Assembly: GCA_949358305.1 (NCBI GenBank)
Contig: OX442320.1
Span: 9,316,259 to 9,380,258 of the forward strand
DNA: 64,000 nucleotides
Source of the DNA: Strigamia acuminata
Lineage: Eukaryota; Arthropoda; Chilopoda; Geophilomorpha; Linotaeniidae
Reading direction: 5' to 3'
The number at the start of each line of letters is the position of its first letter. Position 1 is the stretch's first letter. The notes under the pieces were generated by a model, which ran no database searches, was not told where the DNA came from, and saw nothing but the letters and a program-made list of their open reading frames with translations. The position numbers and the translations under genes are program-made. Shown here piece after piece: positions 54,901 through 64,000 of this stretch.

Positions 54901-57900
54901 CTCCTGTAGTGCAAGATGTAACGCACGAAACAGAAAATAACAAAGAAATATTAATTCAATCGGCTGAAAGGTGCGCTCAGAAAATATTTGAAGGAATATT
55001 TGAAGAAATTGGAGAGAGTGAAATTGTAGAAGGCACAAAAGAAATCTGTAAAATTTTAACAGCAACGGCAGAAGAATTATCCGTAGTTGACGAAAAGATT
55101 GAATTAGTCGATGTCGCAGAAGAACATGGGGAGGATTTGTCAGATTTAAGAGAAGACAAAGTTAAAACTGAACAAGAACTTGAAGTTATTGAACAGCTTT
55201 TAGAACCAATATTAAAAGCATCCATTTTGACAGCTGATGTTGCTTATTTGGAAGAACACCAACAACAAGTTGTTGTAGAGTCGTTCCAGTTAGGTGACAA
55301 AAGTCAAGAAGTTGTTTCTGATTCAGAAATAGTATGTCATGAAGCAATTGTAGTAGACCAGATTATTCAGCCTGACACTGAAAAATTTGAACAACAAACA
55401 GATGAAAATTTAGTTAAATTTGAAATTGCCAGTGAAAGCATAAGTGAGATTCAACATTTAGAATCCTCGCATATAAAAGAGTTGGAAGTTGAATTATTAA
55501 CACAATCTGAAGCAGAAATAATTGAAGAAACTGTTGTTAAATTTTCAAGTAAAAAAGTAGCAACGGATGATGTGCAAATGGAAGGAACTGTTAAGTTACA
55601 AAGTAAGGTAGATGGTGTTGTGGATGAACAAGATGTTAATGCATCTTTTACCTTATCGAAACAATCCAAATTATCAAAAGATGTTGAAACAGAATCAACC
55701 ATTACAATCAATGATAAGCCAACAACAAGTCAGGAAGTCTTGGAAAAGAATGAAATTGGAATAAAAACTGATGAGAAGATAGAAGAATCAGAGTTAACTG
55801 AAAGCAAAAAACAAAAATCATTAAATAAACAAATAGTGGAAACTGAGCTAGAAGAATTTGATAGTATCGTTGAACACTCACAAAGCACAGATAAAAAGGA
55901 AATATTTCAAGATGAAACAAATATACTGCAATTGGAGGCTGATTCAATCCAAGAAATTAAGAAACAATATACTAACAAGGAAGCTAGTGAACTTACAAAA
56001 GTAAACATAAATAAGAAGGATGAAAGTGTGGCAATGACAGAAGAAAAAGCGATGGAACACACAGTTGAAGTCAAACAGGAGGTTGTGGAGAAACAAATAT
56101 TAGTAGAAGAAGCAACTAAAACAAAGGTAGATGAGGAAAAGAGAATCACAGAAGAGGAAGCTGACAAGAAAACTGACGAGGAGAAAAGATTAGATGACGA
56201 AGAGGCTAAAAAGAAAGCTGATGAGGAAAAGAGATTAGCAGAAGAAAAGGCTAAAATGAAAGCAGATGATGAAAAGAGAATTGCAGAAGAGAAAGCTAAA
56301 AAGAAAGCAGATGAGGAGAAAAGATTAGCAGAGGAAGAGGCTAAAAAGAAAGCAGATGAAGAAAATAGATTAGCAGAGGAAGAGGCTAAAATGAAGGCAG
56401 ATGAAGAAAATAGATTAGCAGAGGAAGAGGCTAAAATGAAGGCAGATGAGGAAAAGAGAATTGCAGAAGAGAAAGCTAAAAAGAAAGCAGATGAGGAGAA
56501 GAGATTAGCAGAGGAAGAGGCTAAAATGAAAGCTGATGATGAGAAGAGATTATCAGAGGAAGAGGCTAAAAAGAAAGCAGATGAAGAAAAGAGATTAGCA
56601 GAGGAAGAGGCTAAAAAGAAAGCAGATGAGGAAAATAAATTAGCAGAGGAGAAAGCTAAAAAGAAAGCAGATGAGGAGAAGAGATTAGCAGAGGAAGAGG
56701 CTAAAATGAAAGCTGATGATGAGAAGAGATTATCAGAGGAAGAGGCTAAAATGAAGGCAGATGAGGAAGAGAGATCAGCAGAGGAGAAAGCTAAAAAGAA
56801 AGCCGATGAGGAGAAAAGGTTAGCAGAGGAAGAGGCTAAAAAGAAAGCAGATGAAGAAAATAGATTAGCAGAGGAAGAGGCTAAAAAGAAAGCAGATGAG
56901 GAAAATAAATTAGCAGAGGAGAAAGCTAAAAAGAAAGCAGATGAGGAGAAGAGATTAGCAGAGGAAGAGGCTAAAATGAAAGCTGATGATGAGAAGAGAT
57001 TATCAGAGGAAGAGGCTAAAAAGAAGGCAGATGAGGAAAAGAGAATTGCAGAAGAGAAAGCTAAAAAGAAAGCAGATGAAGAAAATAGATTAGCAGAGGA
57101 AGAGGCTAAAATGAAGGCAGATGAGGAAAAGAGAATTGCAGAAGAGAAAGCTAAAAAGAAAGCAGATGAGGAGAAGAGATTAGCAGAGGAAGAGGCTAAA
57201 ATGAAAGCTGATGATGAGAAGAGATTATCAGAGGAAGAGGCTAAAAAGAAAGCAGATGAAGAAAAGAGATTAGCAGAGGAAGAGGCTAAAATGAAAGCAG
57301 ATGAAGAGGCTAAAATGAAGGCAGATGAGGAAGAGAGATCAGCAGAGGAGAAAGCTAAAAAGAAAGCCGATGAGGAGAAAAGGTTAGCAGAGGAAGAGGC
57401 TAAAAAGAAAGCAGATGAGGAAAATAAATTAGCAGAGGAGAAAGCTAAAAAGAAAGCAGATGAGGTGAAAAGATTAGCAGACGAAGAGGCTAAAATGAAA
57501 TCAGATGAAGAGGCTAAAATGAAGGTAGATGAGGAGAAAAGATTAGCAGACGAAGAGGCTAAAATGAAAGCAGATGAAGAAAAGAGAATTGCAGAAGAGA
57601 AAGCTAAGAAGAAAGCAGATGAGGAGAAAAGGTTAGCAGAGGAAGAGGCTAAAAAGAAAGCAGATGAAGAAAAGAGAATTGCAGAAGAGAAAGCAGATGA
57701 AGAAAAGAGAATTGCAGAAGAGAAAGCTAAGAAGAAACCAGATGAGGAGAAAAGATTAGCAGACGAGGAGGCTAAAATGAAAGCAGATGAAGAAAAGAGA
57801 ATTGCAGAAGAGAAAGCTAAGAAGAAAGCAGATGAGGAGAAAAGGTTAGCAGAGGAAGAGGCTAAAGTGAAAGCAGATGAGGAAAAGAGATCAGCAGAGG

Positions 57901-60900
57901 AGAAAGCTAAAAAGAAAGCCGATGAGGAGAAAAGATTAGCAGACGAAGAGGCTAAAATGAAAGCAGATGAAGAGGCTAAAATGAAGGCAGATGAGGAAAA
58001 GAGATCAGCAGAGGAGAAAGCTAAAAAGAAAGCAGATGAGGAGAAAAGATTAGCAGACGAAGAGGCTAAAATGAAAGCAGATGAAGAGGCTAAAATGAAG
58101 GCAGATGAGGAAAAGAGATCAGCAGAGGAGAAAGCTAAAAAGAAAGCCGATGAGGAGAAAAGGTTAGCAGAGGAAGAGGCTAAAAAGAAAGCCGATGAGG
58201 AGAAAAGGTTAGCAGAGGAAGAGGCTAAAGTGAAAGCAGATGAAGAGGCTAAAATGAAGGCAGATGAGGAAAAGAGATCAGCAGAGGAGAAAGCTAAAAA
58301 GAAAGCCGATGAGGAGAAAAGGTTAGCAGAGGAAGAGGCTAAAGTGAAAGCAGATGAAGAGGCTAAAATGAAGGCAGATGAGGAAAAGAGATCAGCAGAG
58401 GAGAAAGCTAAAAAGAAAGCCGATGAGGAGAAAAGGTTAGCAGAGGAAGAGGCTAAAGTGAAAGCAGATGAAGAGGCTAAAATGAAGGCAGATGAGGAAA
58501 AGAGATCAGCAGAGGAGAAAGCTAAAAAGAAAGCCGATGAGGAGAAAAGGTTAGCAGAGGAAGAGGCTAAAAAGAAAGCAGATGAAGAAAAGAGAATTGC
58601 AGAAGAGAAAGCAGATGAAGAAAAGAGAATTGCAGAAGAGAAAGCTAAGAAGAAACCAGATGAGGAGAAAAGATTAGCAGACGAGGAGGCTAAAATGAAA
58701 GCAGATGAAGAGGCTAAAAAGAAAGCAGATGAAGAGGCTAAAATGAAGGCAGATGAGGAAAAGAGATCAGCAGAGGAGAAAGCTAAAAAGAAAGCCGATG
58801 AGGAGAAAAGGTTAGCAGAGGAAGAGGCTAAAAAGAAAGCAGATGAAGAAAAGAGAATTGCAGAAGAGAAAGCAGATGAAGAAAAGAGAATTGCAGAAGA
58901 GAAAGCTAAGAAGAAAGCAGATGAGGAGAAAAGATTAGCAGAGGAAGAGGCTAAAGTGAAATCAGATGAAGAAAAGAGAATTGCAGAAGAGAAAGCTAAG
59001 AAGAAAGCCGATGAGGAGAAAAGGTTAGCAGACGAAGAGGCTAAAATGAAAGCAGATGAAGAGGCTAAAATGAAGGCAGATGAGGAAAAGAGATTAGCAG
59101 AGGAGAAAGCTAAGAAGAAAACCGATGAGGAGAAAAGATTAGCAGAGGAAGAGGCTAAAAAGAAAGCAGATGAGGATAAGAGATTAGCAGAGGAGAAAGC
59201 TACAAAGAAAGCAGATGAGGAGAAAAGGTTAGCAGAGGAAGAGGCTAAAAAGAAAGCAGATGAGGATAAGAGATTAGCAGAGGAGAAAGCTAAGAAGAAA
59301 ACCGATGAAGAGAAAAGATTAGCAGAGGAAGAGGCTAAAAAGAAAGCAGATGAGGATAAGAGATTAGCAGAGGAGAAAGCTACAAAGAAAGCCGATGAGG
59401 AGAAAAGGTTAGCAGAGGAAGAGGCTAAAAAGAAAGCAGATGAGGATAAGAGATTAGCAGAGGAGAAAGCTACAAAGAAAGCCGATGAGGAGAAAAGGTT
59501 AGCAGAGGAAAAGGCTAAAAAGAAGGCAGATGAGGAAAAGAGAATTGCAGAAGATGAAGCTAAAAAGAAAGCTGACAAGAAGAAAAAATTAGCAGAAGAG
59601 GAAGCTAAAAAGAAAGCTGATGAGGAGAACAAATTAGTTGAAGAAGCAAAAAAGAAGGCTGCTAAAGAGGAAGCTACAAAGAAAGCTGCAGAAGAGGAAG
59701 CTAAAAAGAAAGATGACGAAGATAAGAGAAGAGCAGAAGAACGTAAATTGAAAGCCGAAGAAGAAAAAAGACTGGCAGAAAAGGAAGCTAAAAAGAAAGA
59801 AGAGAGAGAAAAGAAAAAAGCAGAGGAAAGTAAATTATTAACCGAACAAGAAAAAAGACTGGCAGAAAAAGAAGCCAAAAGGAAAGAAGAGAGGGAAAAG
59901 GAAAAAGCCGAAGAAGAAAAGAGAATGGCAGAAAAGGAAGCTAAAATAAAAGAAGAGAGGGAAAAGAAAAAAGCAGAGGAAAGTAAATTATTAGCTGAAG
60001 AAGGAAAAAGACTGGCGGAAAAGGAAGCCAAAAAGAAAGAAGAGAGGGAAAAGGAAAAAGCAGAAAAACGTAAATTGCAAGCCGAAGAGGAAAAAAGATT
60101 GGCAGAAAAGGAAGCTAAACTAAAAGAAGAGAAAGAAAAGAAAAAAGCCGAAGAAGAAAAAAGAATGGCAGAAAAGGAAGCTAAAATAAAAGAAGAGAGG
60201 GAAAAGAAAAAAGCAGAGGAAAGTAAATTATTAGCTGAAGAAGGAAAAAGACTGGCGGAAAAGGAAGCCAAAAAGAAAGAAGAGAGGGAAAAGGAAAAAG
60301 CAGAAAAACGTAAATTGCAAGCCGAAGAGGAAAAAAGATTGGCAGAAAAGGAAGCTAAACTAAAAGAAGAGAAAGAAAAGAAAAAAGCCGAAGAAGAAAA
60401 AAGAATGGCAGAAAAGGAAGCTAAAATAAAAGAAGAGAGGGAAAAGAAAAAAGCAGAGGAAAGTAAATTATTAGCTGAAGAAGGAAAAAGACTGGCGGAA
60501 AAGGAAGCCAAAAAGAAAGAAGAGAGGGAAAAGGAAAAAGCAGAAAAACGTAAATTGCAAGCCGAAGAGGAAAAAAGATTGGCAGAAAAGGAAGCTAAAC
60601 TAAAAGAAGAGAAAGAAAAGAAAAAAGCCGAAGAAGAAAAAAGAATGGCAGAAAAGGAAGCTAAAATAAAAGAAGAGAGGGAAAAGAAAAAAGCAGAGGA
60701 AAGTAAATTGATAGCCGAAGAAGAAAAGAGAATGGCAGAAAAAGAAGCTAGAAAGAAAGAAGAGAGAGAAAAGAAAAAAGCAGAGGAAAGTAAATTAATA
60801 GCCGAAGAAGAAAAAAGACTGGCGGAAAAGGAAGCCAAAAGGAAAGAAGAGAGGGAAAAGGAAAAAGCAGAAAAACATAAATTGCAAGCCGAAGAGGAAA

Positions 60901-63900
60901 AAAGATTGGCAGAAAAGGAAGCTAAACTAAAAGAAGAGAGGGAAAAGAAAAAAGCCGAAGAAGAAAAAAGAATAGCAGAAAAAGAAGCTAAAATGAATGA
61001 AGAGCGGGAAAAGAAAAAAGCCGAAGAACGTAAATTGAAAGCTGAAGAAGAAAAAAGAATGGCAGAAAAGGAAGCTAAGATGAAAGAAGAGCGGGAAAAG
61101 AAAAAAGCCGAAGAACGTAAATTGAAAGCCGAAGAAGAAAAGAGAATGGCAGAAAAAGAAACTAAAATGAAAGAAGAGAGGGAAAAGAAAAAAGCTGAAG
61201 AAGAAAAAAGAATGGCAGAAAAGGAAGCTAAAATGAAAGAAGCGAAGGAAAAGAAAAAAGCAGAAGAACGTAAATTGAAAGCCGAAGAAGAAAAAAGAAT
61301 AGCAGAAAAGGAAGCTAAACTAAAAGAAGAGAGGGAAAGGAAAAAAGCAGAAGAACGTAAATTGCAAGCCGAAGAGGAAAAAAGAATGGCAGAAAAGGAA
61401 GCTAAACTAAAAGAAGAGAGGGAAAAGAAAAAAGCAGAAGACCGTAAACTGAAAGCCGAAGAAGAAAAAAGAATGGCAGAAAAGGAAGCCAAAAGGAAAG
61501 AAGAGCGAGAGAAGAGAAAAGCCGAAGAACTTAAATTGAAAGCCGAAGAAGAAAAAAGAATGGCAGAAAAGGAAGCCAAAAGAAAAGAAGCGAGAGAGAA
61601 GAGCAAAGCAGAAGAGGAGGCAAAACAGAAAGCGGATGAAGCGAGAAAGAAAGCAGACAGAGAAGCCAAGTCCAAAGCTGCAACCAAAATCAAAACAGAC
61701 AGCATCAAGCGACGAGAGAAATTTATCCACGAGGAACATCGTTTTGAAAAAATTGAACCCATCCACGACAGAAGTAGTGTTGTTCCCAAAAAGGTCCACA
61801 GTCCACGCTATCCTGAAGAAATGCCGGCGGATTCTACCGAAAGAAAATCCAGAACTCAATCAAAAATCACTTCTGGCAGCACAACCTACCGACGAAGAAG
61901 TGTTGAAATTCAAAAGTATGTGGAAGTAACGTCTGCTCGAAGATCATCCCTTAGCAGGAGAATAACAGATGTCGATAAAAGTCGAATTGCGTTGACATCC
62001 ATCTATAAAATTCCTTCTGTCCACTACGACATTGGCAGAAGCAGTTCTTATTCAACAAAAACTACCGACAGACGACCGCCATTACCAAGTCCTTCAGTAC
62101 CAAGAAGGCAACAGTATACGAAACCAGAGATTGCATCACCACGCTCACTAAGTGCCGATGGAGTTCATTCTAAGTATTACGTTGGCCAAATCCAAAGGAC
62201 AAGTGGTTCCGAAGGCCAAAGACTAAAGAGATCATTTCTTTCAACGTCGCGAAGCCAGGATTCTTTGTCTGTACCGTCTGTGGAGATTCCGTTGTCGAAA
62301 TATTTGGAAGAACGCTCGAAAACGTCGAGTAAAGTCCAATTTTTGGACATTCCTGTACTAGTGCGGTCCCGAAGTGCAGAAACGTTGTCTGAGTACGACG
62401 AAGATGAATTGACTTACAAGGCTAGTCTGTATCGTCCGAAGCCGAAACAAATAGAAACCGCAACGTTAAGAATTCGGTCAAGAAGCCCGCTGGAAAGACC
62501 ATTTTCAGAGACCAATTTATCTTACATGGTACCTATTCGTCGTAAACAACAGTTACCCGAAGTCGATTTTACTCTTCAAAGACGAAAGAAGGCTTATGAG
62601 GAAGATTTTACCGAACTCGAGATAAAACGACCTGTTCGGAGCCGCGATAGAGATACTTCCGATGTATTACCTTTATCGTATCAACCCCAAATGTACAAAA
62701 CAACATCGCAGGAGCATTTAGTGTTGCCTCAACGAAGAAGACCACCGCCAGCCACTGTTGTTCGCCAGAAAATTGATGAACCAAAGCGCAAACAATTGGA
62801 GGAACCCGCGAGATGTCGAAGTTACGACACTTTGAGTCGTTTGGATGACAATTTGGACACTTCCGATGTTTTTCCGTTATCGTATCGTCCGCGAACACAC
62901 AAAACTGACAGCAAGAGAAGCGAAAGCCCAATAAAAAGTCGCGAGATTAAAGAGGAGAAAATGAGAGTGGAGATACAAAGACGACCAAAACGACCTGAAC
63001 CTTCACATCTGACGTTTCCAAGTCCACCGTTGACAAGATCTCGCAGTTCCGAAGGCTTACCGCGAAAAAGTGTCGACATTTCCGACGTTTTTCCGTTATC
63101 GTATCGTCCCCAAATACACAAAACCGACAGCAAGAGAAGCGAAAGCCCAATAAAAAGTCGCGAGATGCAGCAAAGTGCAAAAGAAGACAGAATTAGAGTT
63201 GAGATAACAACACGACCAAAACGACCTGAACCTTCACATCTGACGCTTCCAAGTCCATCGTTGACAAGATCTCGCAGTTCCGAAGGCTTAACGCGACAAA
63301 GTGTCGACACTTCCGACGTATTTCCATTATCATATCGTCCGCAAATGCACAAAACCGACAGCAAGAGAAGCGAAAGCCCAATAAAGAGTCGCGAGATTAA
63401 AGAGGAGAAAATGAGAGTTGAAATACCAAGACGACCAAAACGACCTGAACCTTCAAGTTCCGCCGCACCGTTGTCAAGATCTCGCAGTTCCGACGTCTTA
63501 CCTCGAAGAAATGTCGACACTTCCGACGTGTTTCCATTATCGTACCAGGCACACGCGTACAAGTCGACAATTAAGCCAGATATCTTAACTCCAGAGAGGA
63601 TGATATTCCAAGAAGTAGTTCGGCCTAAAATTGAAACGAGTCGACCCCCGAAATTACCTGATACGAAAATCCGATCGTACGAACGATTTGAGGTTCCCAC
63701 ATCGCGCTCACGAAGTTTGGACGTGAAAACAGAAGCGTCGCAGCTGTTTCCGTTGTCGTACCGACCGTCTTTGCATCGTCCGAAGATCCAAAGCGAAATT
63801 AGCACGACCAAAGTTCAGATCACCGAGGAATTGCGAACTGAAACCAGAGTAGAACAACGTGCAAAAGCGTTGGAAAAGGCAAAACCGGAGGTAAAACGAA

Positions 63901-64000
63901 CGACTCGTTTAATATCTTCGGATTTACCTCGTCGGGCGTTTCGTTTTGACGGTGACAAAGACACGTCGGACGTGTTTCCGCTTTTGTATCAACCGCAAAT
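45967..64000 (+). CDS. Giant charged exon: acidic, helical-repeat and SDVFPLSY regions (3' end outside)
   Basis: After TTGCAG, phase 1 (g + at = Asp, QLKKDKKKEAF) opens a frame that I read without a stop to base 64,000, about 6,011 codons. Regions: Asp/Glu-rich unique sequence with PSP and TP sites (45,967-50,150); acidic repeats of about 90 residues with DVELVITSHEE (50,470-51,120); acidic sequence with a decapeptide repeat (52,430-52,855) and a 47-residue repeat (53,690-54,290); a helical K/E/A-rich region with 15-residue units (56,150-59,640) and an 80-residue repeat (59,700-61,600); and an Arg/Ser-rich tail with seven SDVFPLSY motifs (62,640 on). No Ig or Fn3 is seen. Nematode TTN-1 is known to have coiled-coil regions, so a coil beside titin-type Ig domains fits the family. 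I recognise no specific homologue. Confidence 0.8.
47934..48240 (+). repeat. 108-nt repeat, three copies
   Basis: Copies start at 47,934, 48,042 and 48,150 (exact 108-nt step, 36 residues). The core is LTPDVAQQRPITPSQAVTVG and QQQTFEKTEPTTSQD. Each carries a TPS/TP site. Copies are nearly identical in nucleotides. Confidence 0.9.
50472..51125 (+). repeat. Three acidic repeats with DVELVITS and QEETKMEI cores
   Basis: DVELVITSHEE followed by GVDVMRD and QEETKxEIIYSVSE recurs from 50,472, 50,751 and 51,009 (steps of 279 and 258 nt, in frame). Confidence 0.8.
52554..52853 (+). repeat. Decapeptide repeat AAExVEExVx, about ten copies
   Basis: Consecutive 30-nt units read AAEQDEEFVG, AAEKYKEMVF, AAELVEGVVF, VAEDVGEVVS, TAEGDGEIVI, AVEVAEEMVF, ALEQVEQIVS, AAELVEEIVD, SVEQVEQMVS and a degenerate tenth. 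Related AEQDEEIV and AEEVEGMV units flank them from about 52,430. A period of ten is not a heptad. Confidence 0.85.
53690..54300 (+). repeat. 46-47-residue acidic repeat, four to five copies
   Basis: TQVILL-type motifs at about 53,700 (TQVILLPVAEE), 53,838 (TQVCLFPEEG), 53,979 (TQVIILPKEES), 54,120 (MQVVLASPEAS) and 54,256 (PILVCAAPATEE). Steps are 138-141 nt. A helical TEQ/EESIEQ segment lies between motifs. Confidence 0.75.
56150..59640 (+). repeat. 15-residue K/E/A helical repeat array
   Basis: Built mostly of 45-nt units EAKKKADEEKRLAEE with variants EAKMKADEEKR, EKAKKKADEENRLAEE and inserted 8-residue KADEEAKM pieces. The regular mix of i/i+4 Glu-Lys pairs and the absence of large hydrophobics at heptad positions fit a charged single alpha-helix better than a classical coiled coil, although dimerisation is possible. 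Nucleotide copies are very similar, showing recent expansion. Confidence 0.85.
59941..60707 (+). repeat. 240-bp repeat, three identical copies plus a partial fourth
   Basis: The 240-bp blocks starting at 59,941, 60,181 and 60,421 are identical over all bases I compared. A fourth starts at 60,661 and matches for about 48 bp. Each encodes 80 residues with EEREKKKAEESKLLAEEGKR, LAEKEAKKKEEREKEKAEKR and KLQAEEEKRLAEKEAKLKEE. Related but diverged units of the same kind surround them (59,700-61,600). Confidence 0.95.
62405..64000 (+). repeat. SDVFPLSYRPQ module array (68-77 residues), runs off window
   Basis: The motif T-S-D-V-F-P-L-S-Y-R/Q-P-Q occurs at 62,655, 62,859, 63,078, 63,309, 63,519, 63,735 (ASQLFPLSYRPS) and 63,963 (TSDVFPLLYQPQ). 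Steps are 204, 219, 231, 210, 216 and 228 nt. Each copy is preceded by an RSRSSEGLPR-type segment. A degenerate first copy (KASLYRPKPK) lies near 62,427. Copies 2-5 also share HKTDSKRSESPIKSRE and RPKRPEPS. Confidence 0.9.

Noticed and set aside
55907-61789. A 1,960-codon open frame on the minus strand, Ser/Phe/Ala-rich
   Set aside because: It is the antisense of the E/K/A repeat array. AAA/GAA/GCA/GAG codons in reverse rarely give stops. It has only three or four residue types, no splice logic of its own, and the plus frame joins correctly to the Ig exons.

Overview
The window looks like arthropod, most probably insect, nuclear DNA. It has AT-rich introns of mostly 50-80 nt with GT-AG borders, AATAAA polyadenylation signals, and plus-strand coding sequence for a giant modular muscle protein. 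The coding content matches the titin/connectin family: PEVK-like Lys/Glu/Pro-rich stretches, roughly 70-residue tandem repeats, one SH3 domain, tandem Ig and fibronectin type III (Fn3) domains, and a titin-type kinase. The best match from established knowledge is insect sallimus (Sls, D-titin) and crayfish I-connectin. The 5' part of the gene lies to the left of the window. All exon boundaries are my own splice calls; reading phase is consistent across every junction proposed.

Layout. (1) 1-28,000: four large exons (1-664, 766-16,401, 16,459-24,504, 24,843-27,992) encode an extensible region. In order they hold K/E/P-rich sequence, a 29-residue repeat array, a long array of about 35-residue units grouped in threes and sixes, a 70-residue array, and two PEVK blocks. 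(2) 28,243-34,916: small exons encode an SH3 domain, eleven Ig domains and five Fn3 domains. (3) 35,339-35,538: an alternative last exon with stop and poly(A) signal, giving a kinase-less, Sls-like end. (4) 36,374-38,427: a phase-compatible continuation with Fn3-Fn3-Ig-Ig-Fn3. (5) 38,780-40,726: an acidic/basic linker and a titin-like kinase whose ATP-anchoring lysine is replaced by arginine; a second alternative last exon with poly(A) signal follows at 41,077. (6) 41,978-45,904: seven Ig domains, the last six as three copies of a two-Ig unit. A possible alternative first exon with its own ATG lies just upstream at 41,872. (7) 45,967 to the window end: one uninterrupted frame of more than 18 kb. 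It is acidic at first, then a charged helical repeat region about 5.5 kb long, then an Arg/Ser-rich tail with a repeated SDVFPLSY motif that runs off the window.

How it fits together. In sarcomeres the left part would be the I-band spring and the SH3/Ig/Fn3 part the thick-filament end. The kinase, trailing Ig domains and coil region resemble the M-line side of nematode and vertebrate titins. The two terminal exons and the possible internal start suggest that one locus makes several products: a spring-only protein, a spring plus kinase, a full-length form, and an Ig-plus-coil form. Whether the part after 41.8 kb belongs to the same gene or is a separate neighbour cannot be settled from sequence alone.
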